Under the pieces are notes generated by a model. It saw nothing but the letters and a program-made list of their open reading frames with translations, was not told the origin of the DNA and searched no databases. A stretch of 6,919 nucleotides of DNA from Candidatus Fermentibacterota bacterium (GTDB taxonomy: Bacteria; Fermentibacterota; Fermentibacteria; Fermentibacterales; Fermentibacteraceae). The DNA lies in the NCBI GenBank assembly GCA_012523605.1, contig JAAYTY010000200.1, forward strand, positions 1-6,919, given 5' to 3'. A program made the position numbers and the translations under genes. Below are positions 1 to 6,220 of the stretch, in pieces (position 1 is the stretch's first letter; each line of letters opens with the position of its first letter).

Positions 1-209
1 CGTCTCAGGGCGCCGTCTCCATCAGGATACTGGACCTCGCCGGAAGGGTGGTCTCATCGAGGGTCGAGACACCCGGCCCGTCCGGTGACGCCTGGTTCTG
101 GTGGGATGCCTCGTCGTCCGACGGTGTCGCTCTCGAACCAGGTGTTTACGTGGTCACGGCCTCGTCCGCCGACGGGCTCTTCACCGGGAGGATCGTGCTG
201 ACCCGCTGA
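1..209 (+). CDS. C-terminal end of a secreted/surface protein with FlgD-Ig-like (T9SS-type) C-terminal domain, 5' truncated
   Basis: The reading frame is already open at the left edge (first whole codon at base 3) and ends at TGA 207-209, giving the last 68 residues of a larger protein. The visible part is one beta-rich module: an IRILDLAGRVV strand pair, a WDASSSDG turn, then LEPGVYVV and a final GRIVLTR strand. This order (xDxxGRxV, WDGxDxxG, LxxGxYxY) is the pattern of FlgD Ig-like / T9SS type A C-terminal domains, which end exported proteins in Bacteroidota-related and several candidate phyla and serve in secretion or surface attachment where a type IX system exists. The catalytic or adhesive part lies outside the window, so the function of the whole protein cannot be told. 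A strong terminator follows 21 bases after the stop. Confidence 0.85.
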   Translation, partial: SQGAVSIRILDLAGRVVSSRVETPGPSGDAWFWWDASSSDGVALEPGVYVVTASSADGLFTGRIVLTR

Positions 210-230
210 CATCCTGGACGAGCGACTCGG

Positions 231-260
231 CGGCGCCCCCGCCCGCGGGGGTGCCGCTTT
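231..260 (+). terminator. Rho-independent terminator after the 5'-truncated surface protein gene
   Basis: Bases 231-241 pair with 246-256 to give an 11-bp, almost pure GC stem (one G-U pair at 235/252) with a four-base loop. The run CTTTCT follows directly. It starts 21 bases after the stop at 209 and separates that gene from the methyltransferase start at 302. The U-tract is short, but the stem is very stable. Confidence 0.75.
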
Positions 261-265
261 CTGCC

Positions 266-305
266 CGGAGTTTTCCGAGACATGATAGCGGCAGTCCAGA
301 AATGA
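266..305 (+). promoter_or_regulatory. Possible leader mini-ORF translationally coupled to the methyltransferase
   Basis: The methyltransferase ATG at 302 has no Shine-Dalgarno of its own. Upstream lies CGGAG (266-270), then ATG at 282, opening a seven-codon frame (MIAAVQK) whose TGA at 303-305 overlaps the methyltransferase start as ATGA (302-305). Ribosomes loaded at 282 could thus reinitiate at 302. The spacing from GGAG to ATG 282 is 11 bases, which is longer than ideal. The reading is inference: a frame this short can arise by chance. Confidence 0.25.
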
Positions 306-1144
306 TTCCGGAGCATTCCTGGAGGTCTGACCTGAGCTACGAGGGATATGCCGAACCGAAACTCGTCGAGCGGTTGGAGGACTGTTTCTTCTACCATACC
401 ATGGATCTTCCCGGCCTGGGAACGGTCGAGGGATGCTGGGATCTGAGGACCGGAGCGCGGGAATACCTGGGGAACGTCGAATTCGCCGGTATGAGGGTTC
501 TCGATATCGGCACCGCCAACGGGTTCCTCGCATTCCACATGGAGAGCCGGGGCGCCGAGGTGACGGGCTACGACCTGTCTCCGGCGCAGGACTGGGACAC
601 GGTGCCCTATGCTGGGCGCGACTCCTCGATAGAGGAGGAGCAGAGGCGAGAACAGATCGGAAGGATGAACAACGCCTTCTGGCTGGCGCACAGACTCCTG
701 CGCTCGAGGGTACGTCTCGCGCAGGGTGCCGTTTACGACATGCCTCCGTCTCTCGGCAGTTTCGACATCTGTGTCTTCGGAAGCATCCTCCTGCACCTTC
801 GCGATCCCTTCCTCGCCATGCAAAGGGGGCTTGCTCTGACCAGCAGTACCGCGATCGTCACCGACATGCTCCCGCGATCGTACCTGGTTCCCAGGCTCGG
901 TGCGATGAGGATGCTGCCGGGGCGTCTGAGAAGACCCGCGATGCGCTTCTCTCCGGATTTCAGAGCCTGCTCCCCCACCGACACCTGGTGGAAGCTCTAC
1001 CCGGAAACAGTAGAGGAATTCCTCGGAGTCCTGGGTTTCGAGGATACGCGTCTGTCGTTCCACAGGCAGCTCTTCCGGGGGAGGAATCTGCCGCTCTTCA
1101 CCATAGTGGCGAAAAGGACGAAGGGACGACCATACAAGTCCTGA
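302..1144 (+). CDS. Class I SAM-dependent methyltransferase, substrate unknown
   Basis: The 280-residue protein has a Rossmann-type SAM-binding core. Motif I is VLDIGTANG at residues 66-74, followed by the beta-2 acidic residue in TGYDLS (D91) that normally binds the ribose hydroxyls, and the motif IV/V region FDICVFGSILLHLRDP (154-169). A hydrophobic stretch TAIVTDML (183-190) and a terminal LFTIVAKR strand complete the fold. The N-terminal WDLRTGAREYLGNVEF (46-61) and the NNAFWLAHR segment (123-131) resemble a group of uncharacterised methyltransferases distantly similar to CmoB/DUF1698. The acceptor substrate cannot be read from sequence. The frame is open upstream to 101, but that part runs through the previous gene and the terminator, so ATG 302 is chosen. 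The propeller gene follows after 43 bases without an obvious terminator, so the two may be co-transcribed. Confidence 0.85.
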   Translation: MIPEHSWRSDLSYEGYAEPKLVERLEDCFFYHTMDLPGLGTVEGCWDLRTGAREYLGNVEFAGMRVLDIGTANGFLAFHMESRGAEVTGYDLSPAQDWDTVPYAGRDSSIEEEQRREQIGRMNNAFWLAHRLLRSRVRLAQGAVYDMPPSLGSFDICVFGSILLHLRDPFLAMQRGLALTSSTAIVTDMLPRSYLVPRLGAMRMLPGRLRRPAMRFSPDFRACSPTDTWWKLYPETVEEFLGVLGFEDTRLSFHRQLFRGRNLPLFTIVAKRTKGRPYKS

Positions 1145-1187
1145 AGATGCCGTCGCGACCTGAAGCCGCTCGAAGGGGACACGCACC

Positions 1188-2699
1188 ATGACACGCCTTC
1201 TGCTTCTCGTTCCGGCCGCATGCACGATGCCGGCCCTCGCGCTCGACCTGTCGCAGACATCGTGGGACTCGACCGGAGTCGCCGGGCCCGTTCGCGAGTG
1301 GGCGGGTGGGTTCCAGAGCAGCTTCGGGCTCGACTGGCAGTCCCGACCCGGGTTCCTCTGCCTCGACCGTCTCGGCAGCTTCATGGCAATGGGCGGAATA
1401 GGGAGCGGCGCGGCGGACATCGCCTGCGGGGATATTGACGGAGACGGTGATGCAGACATCGCGGCCCTCGAGTACAGAGGGCGTATCGTGTGGTACGAGA
1501 ATCCGGGCGACGGACGGAGCTTCGTGATCCATTCCGTCCTTCCCGCGCCTGGTTCCGGACATGTGAGAATGGCACTCCTGGATGCAGATGGCGACGGGGA
1601 CCTGGACATAGCCGCCTCGTCGAACGGCCTTGCCCCGCTTGCCCTGTACGAGAACCAGGGGATGGACCTCTGGCCGAAGACATCGCTGCCCCAGGAGACG
1701 GCCGATGCCCTGGCAATATCACCCGCCGACGTCGATGCCGACGGCGATACCGATCTTGTGGCCGGTCTCTGTCAGGCGTGCGAGATCGTATGGCTGGAGA
1801 ACGAAAACGGCCATGGGGGAGAGTGGCTGCTCTACCGGGTTGCACAGGGTACCGGAGCTCCGTGGTCGGTGGATGCAGCCGATTACGACAGAGACGGCGA
1901 TGCCGACGTCATTGCCGCTTTCTCCGCCGGCTCGGCTGTCGCGGTTTTCGAGCAGGAAGGCGGCTCGTGGCGCAGGATTCCAGTCGCCGAACGGAGCGGC
2001 CCGCTCTGCGCTGTCTTCGCCGATGTGGACGGCGATGGTTCGCCGGACGCGGCAGCGGCCTCCTCACCGGACGACGAAGTGCTCGTCTTCGCTAGGAGTG
2101 GCCCGGAATGGAACGCAGTTTTCGCCGGGAGAGGTCTGGCTGCTCCGGAAGAGATCTCCGCGGCGGACTTCGACGGCGACGGGGATGAGGAACTCGCGGC
2201 AGTCTCGGGCGCGGCTGGGGAGCTGGCCTGGTGGGAGAGTCTCGGCGACGGAAGCTTCGCCCCCCGCACCGCCGGGGCCGTAAAGGGCCTTTCCTGCATC
2301 GCTGCCGGCGACATCGACGGAGACGGCCTGCCCGAGCCCGTGACCGGCTCCATTGAAACCGGTTCCATCGGATGGTGGGAGGTGCTCGACCGGGCGAGGT
2401 CGGGCAGCCTGACCTCTTCTATCCTCTACATCGGACCCGAATCCGGATACTGTGCGATCGAATGGGACGCCTCGATCCCCTCCGGCACCTCGGCGCGCCT
2501 CTTCGTGAGGGCCGCTCCGAGCAGGCTGCAGATGGGCGACTGGATCGAGGTGCCGGGAGGGCGCTTGAATCTCGACGAAGATCTAGCCCGTGGATGCGCC
2601 TTCCTGCAGTACAGGCTGGAACTCTCCTCGACCGACCCGTCTCTGACGCCCGTCGTAGAAGAGGTACGTGTTCACACCGGCCCGTCTCCCGTCAGGTGA
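1188..2699 (+). CDS. Secreted FG-GAP/VCBS-repeat seven-bladed beta-propeller protein
   Basis: This 503-residue exported protein starts with a short signal peptide (hydrophobic residues 4-18, likely cleavage after ALA at 18). Seven calcium-loop motifs of the form DxDxDGDxD lie at 82-90, 132-140, 181-189, 232-240, 279-287, 327-335 and 375-383, spaced 47-51 residues. Many are followed by an aromatic strand such as VWYEN, VWLEN, LAWWE or IGWWE. This is the FG-GAP/VCBS pattern, and seven repeats of about 49 residues fit a closed seven-bladed propeller. Residues about 405-495 form a separate domain with SARLFVRA and LQYRLELSSTDPSLTPVVEEV, a beta-sandwich-like module common at the end of large exported proteins. 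There is no T9SS-type domain after it, unlike the other exported proteins here. AAGGGG at 1173-1178 supports ATG 1188. The role, perhaps binding or adhesion at the surface, is inferred; no enzyme motif is seen. Confidence 0.9.
   Translation: MTRLLLLVPAACTMPALALDLSQTSWDSTGVAGPVREWAGGFQSSFGLDWQSRPGFLCLDRLGSFMAMGGIGSGAADIACGDIDGDGDADIAALEYRGRIVWYENPGDGRSFVIHSVLPAPGSGHVRMALLDADGDGDLDIAASSNGLAPLALYENQGMDLWPKTSLPQETADALAISPADVDADGDTDLVAGLCQACEIVWLENENGHGGEWLLYRVAQGTGAPWSVDAADYDRDGDADVIAAFSAGSAVAVFEQEGGSWRRIPVAERSGPLCAVFADVDGDGSPDAAAASSPDDEVLVFARSGPEWNAVFAGRGLAAPEEISAADFDGDGDEELAAVSGAAGELAWWESLGDGSFAPRTAGAVKGLSCIAAGDIDGDGLPEPVTGSIETGSIGWWEVLDRARSGSLTSSILYIGPESGYCAIEWDASIPSGTSARLFVRAAPSRLQMGDWIEVPGGRLNLDEDLARGCAFLQYRLELSSTDPSLTPVVEEVRVHTGPSPVR
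1431..2336 (+). repeat. Seven diverged intragenic repeats of about 147 bp (propeller blades)
   Basis: Each unit encodes one calcium loop plus blade strands. Units begin near 1431, 1581, 1728, 1881, 2022, 2166 and 2310. The DNA is most alike around the loop codons, with recurring GACGGnGACGG-like words, and otherwise diverged. This is old protein-level repetition, not a recent tandem duplication. Confidence 0.8.
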
Positions 2700-2705
2700 A
2701 ATGCT

Positions 2706-2752
2706 CCGGAAATATCCCGGCTCTTCCCTCCGGGTTCCGGTCAGGGTATTTT
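2706..2752 (+). terminator. Possible terminator hairpin after the propeller gene
   Basis: CCGGAA (2706-2711) pairs with TTCCGG (2735-2740), and inside it CCCGG (2716-2720) pairs with CCGGG (2730-2734). The result is 11 bp of stem with a four-base ATAT bulge on one side and a nine-base loop. A short T-rich stretch (TATTTT) comes at 2747-2752, seven to twelve bases past the stem. It lies directly after the stop at 2699. The gap before the T-run makes classical intrinsic termination less certain. Confidence 0.4.
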
Positions 2753-2817
2753 CCGCTGGCAGGCCGCGGAGGGTGTTCGCGTGCGGCCGGTCTGAAGCAC
2801 GGATGGGGTCGCCTCTC

Positions 2818-2825
2818 AAGGGGGG
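2818..2825 (+). promoter_or_regulatory. Ribosome binding site that fixes the PAS protein start
   Basis: AAGGGGGG lies five bases before ATG 2831. The same frame is open much further upstream, back into the propeller gene in another frame, so this site is what decides the start. Confidence 0.7.
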
Positions 2826-2830
2826 ATCGA

Positions 2831-3247
2831 ATGGAACCATCAGTGCTCCTCGACAGGCTCGACGGGCTCGTTCGCGACGGAACCGCATATGCCGTGATGA
2901 TCATCGACGAGGATCATCGGATCGTCTGGCACAATCATCGCTTCAGCGCGGATGTCGGCAGACCTGGAGAGGGTCTGTGCGGCATGTCATGCTGGGAGAG
3001 CCTGGGAGACGCCGCAATGCATCCCGGATGTCCCGCCGCCGCCGCCCGTGAGGAGGGAAGCCCCACGGCGGGAATCTTCGATTTCGGGCGGCGACTGTTC
3101 GTGTTCACATGCATACCCCTGGGTGACGGCTACACTGCGAAGCTGCACCAGTTCCTCGGTACCGCCGCCATGGGTGGCTGGCAGGTGGTATCCCCATTGG
3201 AGAAACAGACCGCTGAAAGCGGAAGAGACAGGGGACCCGCCGTCTGA
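2831..3247 (+). CDS. Stand-alone PAS-like domain protein with a cysteine pair
   Basis: This 138-residue soluble protein consists almost entirely of one PAS-like fold. A short helix (residues 1-16) leads into AVMIIDEDHRIVWHNHRFS (21-39), the typical first PAS strand pair and 'N' helix. GMSCWESL (51-58) and HPGCP (64-68) follow, then the closing strands FDFGRRLFVFTCIPLGDG (83-100) and YTAKLHQFL (101-109). The C-W-E...GCP arrangement (C54, C67) recalls PAS domains of sensor kinases that carry GxxCYExxH...CxxCP and may ligate a cofactor or respond to redox; here only two of those cysteines are clear. No kinase, GGDEF, HTH or other output domain follows, and the tail from 120 on is polar and probably disordered. 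It may act as a ligand or redox sensor on a partner encoded elsewhere; that is inference. The fold assignment is likely but not certain. Confidence 0.75.
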   Translation: MEPSVLLDRLDGLVRDGTAYAVMIIDEDHRIVWHNHRFSADVGRPGEGLCGMSCWESLGDAAMHPGCPAAAAREEGSPTAGIFDFGRRLFVFTCIPLGDGYTAKLHQFLGTAAMGGWQVVSPLEKQTAESGRDRGPAV

Positions 3248-3553
3248 TGGAAGCCTGCGGGGTTCTCCGCGCATGGTGAAGGGACGGCCTGGCCGCCGTA
3301 CCAGGGGCGAGGCCCGTCGAGTTAGCATCCTCTTGTCATTCTGAACAGACTTCTCCGGCCTGCACGACCTGGTGCGCCGCTTCAGGCGTCTCTCCCGCCG
3401 GGGACGATCCACCGCCTGACCCTGACATGGTGTCCAGCCGGTTCGGTTCCGGACAGAGCCGTCCAGGCAGCAGGTTCTCCATCAGGAGAACTCAAGGCCT
3501 TCGCGACTCCTTATGCCATGCCGCTTCCAGGCGTGCGCCGGTCTGATGCGCTC
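3248..3553. other. Gene-free stretch between convergent transcription units
   Basis: These 306 bases lie between the stop of the PAS gene (plus) and the stop of the small minus-strand gene. No frame here looks coding: no Shine-Dalgarno plus start with sensible codon use, and the frames that cross it are antisense or out-of-frame continuations. It holds several small GC-rich inverted repeats, the clearest at 3474-3491, but none followed by a good T-run on either strand. It probably serves as a two-way termination and spacer region. Confidence 0.6.
3474..3491. repeat. Perfect 7-bp inverted repeat with 4-nt loop
   Basis: GTTCTCC (3474-3480) and GGAGAAC (3485-3491) flank the loop ATCA. It lies 63 bases beyond the stop of the minus-strand small gene. 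It may help end or stabilise that transcript, but neither side has a U-run, so it is recorded as a hairpin and not called a terminator. Confidence 0.55.
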
Positions 3554-3856
3554 CTAGAGCCCCTCCCTGCGGATGGTCACATCCACGTCCGCTTCGGGCC
3601 TGAGCTTCACCGAGTAGAACGTATTGATCCAGTGGCGGACGATCCTCATCTCGGGCTGGATGGGGACCTCCTCCACGCTCCCCGGGAAGATCCAGAACGA
3701 ACGCTTCTGGACAAGCCTGCCGGCAGGCAGTGTGCCCCCGGGAGCGGTGATCTCAAGCAGCCAGGATGCCGGATAGCCCGTGAACGAGCTCGAGTAGACG
3801 GTCGTCCACGCTCCGGCGGGGCACTTCAGCCTTCTCTTCCTGAACAGACCGGTCAT
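3554..3856 (-). CDS. Small 100-residue protein of unknown function
   Basis: I do not recognise a named family. The start is well supported: on the minus strand AAGGGGGG ends four bases before ATG 3856, the same strong Shine-Dalgarno type as the PAS gene. The protein has a short basic start (MTGLFRKRRLKCP), no signal peptide and no membrane segment. Aromatic, strand-like pieces follow: AWTTVYSSSFTGYPASWLLEI (16-36), a GG turn, LVQKRSFWIFP (48-58), a proline-rich VEEVPIQPEM (61-70), then RHWINTFYSVKLRP (74-87) and a final VDVTIRR strand. This suggests a compact beta-sandwich. It lies 198 bases beyond the M28 peptidase stop on the same strand, so co-transcription is possible but not shown. The residue pattern (conserved-looking W, G, P and aromatics) looks like a real protein and not a chance frame. 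Confidence 0.7.
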   Translation of the reverse strand: MTGLFRKRRLKCPAGAWTTVYSSSFTGYPASWLLEITAPGGTLPAGRLVQKRSFWIFPGSVEEVPIQPEMRIVRHWINTFYSVKLRPEADVDVTIRREGL

Positions 3857-4054
3857 GCCGCCCCCCTTCGGTGCATCGCATCGTCGGCTCGCAGGTGAGT
3901 TCCTTCGACGGTCGTCGTCGCCGGGGACAGCCCGCCGCTGGTGCGTTACAGCGCTGTCTGCCGGCAGCTTCGGGAACCGTCCCCGACGCCTCGCCGCCTG
4001 CTCTTCTTCCCTGCGTCTTCGTGTTATTCAGGCATCCGAAGCGATTCGGCATCC

Positions 4055-5635
4055 CTACAGCTTCACCAGCCTCGACGAGCCCGACGCCGTGCCCTGCGTC
4101 CAGCGGACAAGATATACCCCCGCCGGCAGGCCGGAAAGGTCCGCCTCGACGGGCGTTCCGGGACACTGAGCGGATGCGCTCCAGACGAGCCTGCCCGCAA
4201 GGTCCGTCACCGCAATGTTCGAACCTCCAGGCATTCCGCTCGTGACGAGGATCGAAAACGAGTCCCGGCCGGGATTCGGAGAGATCGAGATCGAGCCTGG
4301 CCCTGACTGGGATCCACCCCCGGTTCCGGAAGGGCCGATGGGTTCGGCGAGCGCCGCGATCGCCGCGATGGCACCCCTGATACTGTTGGTGCCGAAGGGC
4401 CAGTATCCGGTGTAGTTCGCCAGCAGATCGGTCTCCTGGTGGTAGTAGGGATTGTTGTCCACGTCGAATTCGATTCCGAGCACCGCCGGGTAACCGTAGT
4501 CCCAGAACGAAGCATGATCGCTGTAGGTGGCCGACGGATCGTATTCGATCACCATGTCCAGCGCCGGGACGTATGTCGCGACCGCGTCCTGAACGAACTC
4601 GGCGAGGGCCTGCGACTGGCTGTCGTATGGAACCCACAGAGTGTCGAATCCCGGAGGGGCGTAGAGCACCATGTCGAGGTTCACCACGCCCTGTATGTCG
4701 TCGCCTGCTGCGTATGCGGAGGCTGCATAGATGTCGCTGCCGACGAGGCCGACCTCCTCCGCGCCGAAGCAGATGAACCTTATGGTGTACTTGAAATCGT
4801 AGAGGGCGAGGACCCTGGCCGCCTCGAGCACGCCCGCCGCGCCGCTGGCGTTGTCGTCGGCGCCGGGGGCGGAGCCGTTGTAAGGCCACACTATCGAGTC
4901 GAGATGTCCGCAGACGATGTAGATCCTTTCGGGGTTCTCCTGGCCGGGTATCTCGGCCACGACGTTGCTCATCGAATCGCCGTAGAACGTGAAGGGCTGG
5001 AGTACGCACGGAATCCAGTGAAGGCCGAACCAGTCGTCCACCCACTGCGCAGCCTCGTCGTACTGGGGCAGGATGCAAAGGCGCGTTCCGTAGTCCTCGA
5101 GGTGCTGTATGACCGCCTTGATGCTGTCCTCGCTGACGGCGGAGACGATGTCGTCTATCATCCCGTCCTGCGGCTCGAACACCCTGTCGAAGTGTCCTCT
5201 CGGATCCAGAATCGGCCGGAGAGGCCGTGCGGAAAAGACGCAGGCCGGCATGAGGAAGGGATCGCAGCCCGGACCCGGCCGCACCACCGCGATGTCTCCC
5301 CGCATGAACACGGGTTCGCCCAGGATGGCGAGATCCCCGGTTCCGGCTGCCGTTCGGAGATGCACCAGCAGGAAGTCGGATGGCTCGACCGGGCTGCGGG
5401 CGAGCACTTCAGCCTCCATGCCTTCGGGCATCATGCAATGGTCTCCGATCGCGAGGAAATAGTCCTGCGAGCGGAACACTGGGATGAAGGCCTCCATCCA
5501 CGGTTCTCCGGAAAGAGCCCTGATGTCTCCCTCGATGAGGACCAGTTCGCCTCCCGATGTTTCGGATCCCAGTGCCGTTCTGGGAAAGGCGGCCAGCATC
5601 AGCAGCGCGGTCACTGACAGATCTGAGCATCTCAT
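4055..5635 (-). CDS. Secreted M28-family zinc metallopeptidase (aminopeptidase-like) with C-terminal sorting domain
   Basis: This 526-residue protein begins with a signal peptide (MRCSDLSVTALLMLAAFPRTALG, cleavage near residue 23). An N-terminal region (about 25-165) of unknown fold follows and may act as a propeptide. The catalytic M28 domain spans about 170-435 with a complete di-zinc site: GHLDS (H244, with D246), GADDNASG (bridging D260), FGAEEVGLVGS (catalytic E293, zinc ligand E294), NLDM (D321) and YYHQETD (H399). These match the order in Vibrio/Streptomyces-type aminopeptidases, which remove N-terminal residues from peptides outside the cell. A Gly/Ser linker (436-448) leads to a T9SS type A-like domain (SISPNPGRDSF, VTDLAGRLVW, LPAGVYLVRW, SSRLVKL to the end). 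The frame is open upstream to 5791, but GGAG seven bases before ATG 5635 and the signal peptide fix the start. Exact substrate preference is unknown; some M28 members are carboxypeptidases. Confidence 0.93.
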   Translation of the reverse strand: MRCSDLSVTALLMLAAFPRTALGSETSGGELVLIEGDIRALSGEPWMEAFIPVFRSQDYFLAIGDHCMMPEGMEAEVLARSPVEPSDFLLVHLRTAAGTGDLAILGEPVFMRGDIAVVRPGPGCDPFLMPACVFSARPLRPILDPRGHFDRVFEPQDGMIDDIVSAVSEDSIKAVIQHLEDYGTRLCILPQYDEAAQWVDDWFGLHWIPCVLQPFTFYGDSMSNVVAEIPGQENPERIYIVCGHLDSIVWPYNGSAPGADDNASGAAGVLEAARVLALYDFKYTIRFICFGAEEVGLVGSDIYAASAYAAGDDIQGVVNLDMVLYAPPGFDTLWVPYDSQSQALAEFVQDAVATYVPALDMVIEYDPSATYSDHASFWDYGYPAVLGIEFDVDNNPYYHQETDLLANYTGYWPFGTNSIRGAIAAIAALAEPIGPSGTGGGSQSGPGSISISPNPGRDSFSILVTSGMPGGSNIAVTDLAGRLVWSASAQCPGTPVEADLSGLPAGVYLVRWTQGTASGSSRLVKL

Positions 5636-5702
5636 GTGACATCTCCGTTCGAATCGGGTGACATGACGAATGACAACAATCCGATACCGGGTTCCCGGGG
5701 AC

Positions 5703-6125
5703 CTATCGAGGCATCTCCGATATCTCGGACAGCCCCGGGCGCAGAGAGCCCGGAAGGCCTCTTCCCGCCGTGCCGTCAGTATCTCCGCCAATCAGAGACG
5801 ACAGCATCGCGGTGACCAAAAGGGCGGTCTGCACGAGCGCTATGACCAGAGCGGTCTTCGAGCGCCTCGGATGCGTCCGCAGCGAAACAGCCCAGATAAT
5901 CCATGCAAGCGGGAATAAGAGCCAGCAGGCGAAGCCCGCGAGGATGCCGAGACGGTCGGAATCGCGGACATGCCTGATCTCCCTGATCTCGCGGACGACC
6001 ACGCGCTCGGGGGCCGGAGGAGTCTGCTCGACCTCGCCTCTCTGATAGATGGAGCGGCAGTAGGCGCATACGTAGGTTTCGCCGTTCCGTTCGAGTGCAT
6101 CCGCGCCGCAGCTCCGGCATTTCAT
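5703..6125 (-). CDS. Zinc-ribbon membrane protein with two transmembrane segments
   Basis: The 140-residue protein opens with a compact zinc ribbon, MKCRSCGADA...YVCAYCRSIY, with CxxC pairs C3/C6 and C20/C23 that would bind one zinc ion. A charged linker follows (about 30-57, including VVVREIREIRHVRDSDR, possibly helical). Two hydrophobic segments come next at about 59-81 and 91-112, joined by a basic loop (RTHPRRSK), then a short polar tail. The basic loop suggests both ends lie outside the cytoplasm or, if the ribbon is cytoplasmic, a hairpin with a deviating charge rule; orientation is not settled. GGAGG ten bases before the ATG, and the first cysteine at residue 3, fix the start. Such N-terminal zinc-ribbon plus TM proteins are common and mostly uncharacterised. 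The peptidase gene follows 67 bases later on the same strand, so an operon is possible. A divergent permease gene lies upstream. Confidence 0.82.
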   Translation of the reverse strand: MKCRSCGADALERNGETYVCAYCRSIYQRGEVEQTPPAPERVVVREIREIRHVRDSDRLGILAGFACWLLFPLAWIIWAVSLRTHPRRSKTALVIALVQTALLVTAMLSSLIGGDTDGTAGRGLPGSLRPGLSEISEMPR

Positions 6126-6170
6126 GTCCCCGAGGCCTCCGATCGAGGGAATCTACCCCCCGTATCCGCC

Positions 6171-6220
6171 GGAGGTCCAGAGTGCAGTCAGGGCCGCTCT
6201 CTGCTATGTTCTCCCCGTGA
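6171..6220 (+). promoter_or_regulatory. Possible leader mini-ORF coupled to the permease start
   Basis: GGAGG at 6171-6175 lies six bases before GTG 6182, an ideal spacing. That frame runs only 12 codons, with an internal ATG at 6206, to TGA 6218-6220, which overlaps the permease GTG (6217-6219) as GTGA. The permease start has no Shine-Dalgarno of its own, so coupled translation is a reasonable explanation. Alternatives are a leaderless start, the in-frame ATG at 6124, or a single-base sequencing error joining the two frames. Confidence 0.3.

Noticed and set aside
146..1609. 487-codon open frame on the minus strand across the methyltransferase and the start of the propeller gene
   Set aside because: The product is rich in R, P, S and G with no fold or motif, and it lies antisense to two well-supported genes. 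It is a by-product of high GC with few stop codons.
3450..3475. GGTTCGGTTCC word (3460-3470) that resembles a tRNA T-arm, followed by a TCCA
   Set aside because: The stem is only four pairs, the near-invariant A58 position is G, and no matching acceptor or anticodon arm is found upstream.
4031..4057. GGCATCC direct repeat with a CCGAA/TTCGG hairpin at the end of the peptidase gene
   Set aside because: It lies mostly just past the stop on the minus strand, but the stem is five pairs with no T-run after it, so it is too weak to call a terminator.
3753..5078. 441-codon minus-strand frame overlapping the peptidase in another frame and the small gene
   Set aside because: Arginine-rich low-complexity product without motifs; it conflicts with two supported genes in the proper frame.
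4439..5617. 392-codon plus-strand open frame opposite the M28 peptidase
   Set aside because: It mirrors the codon structure of the peptidase, whose catalytic motifs, signal peptide and sorting domain are all on the minus strand.
5687..5698. CCGG-GTTC-CCGG small hairpin between the zinc-ribbon and peptidase genes
   Set aside because: Four pairs only, with no good T-run on the minus strand; expected by chance in GC-rich DNA.
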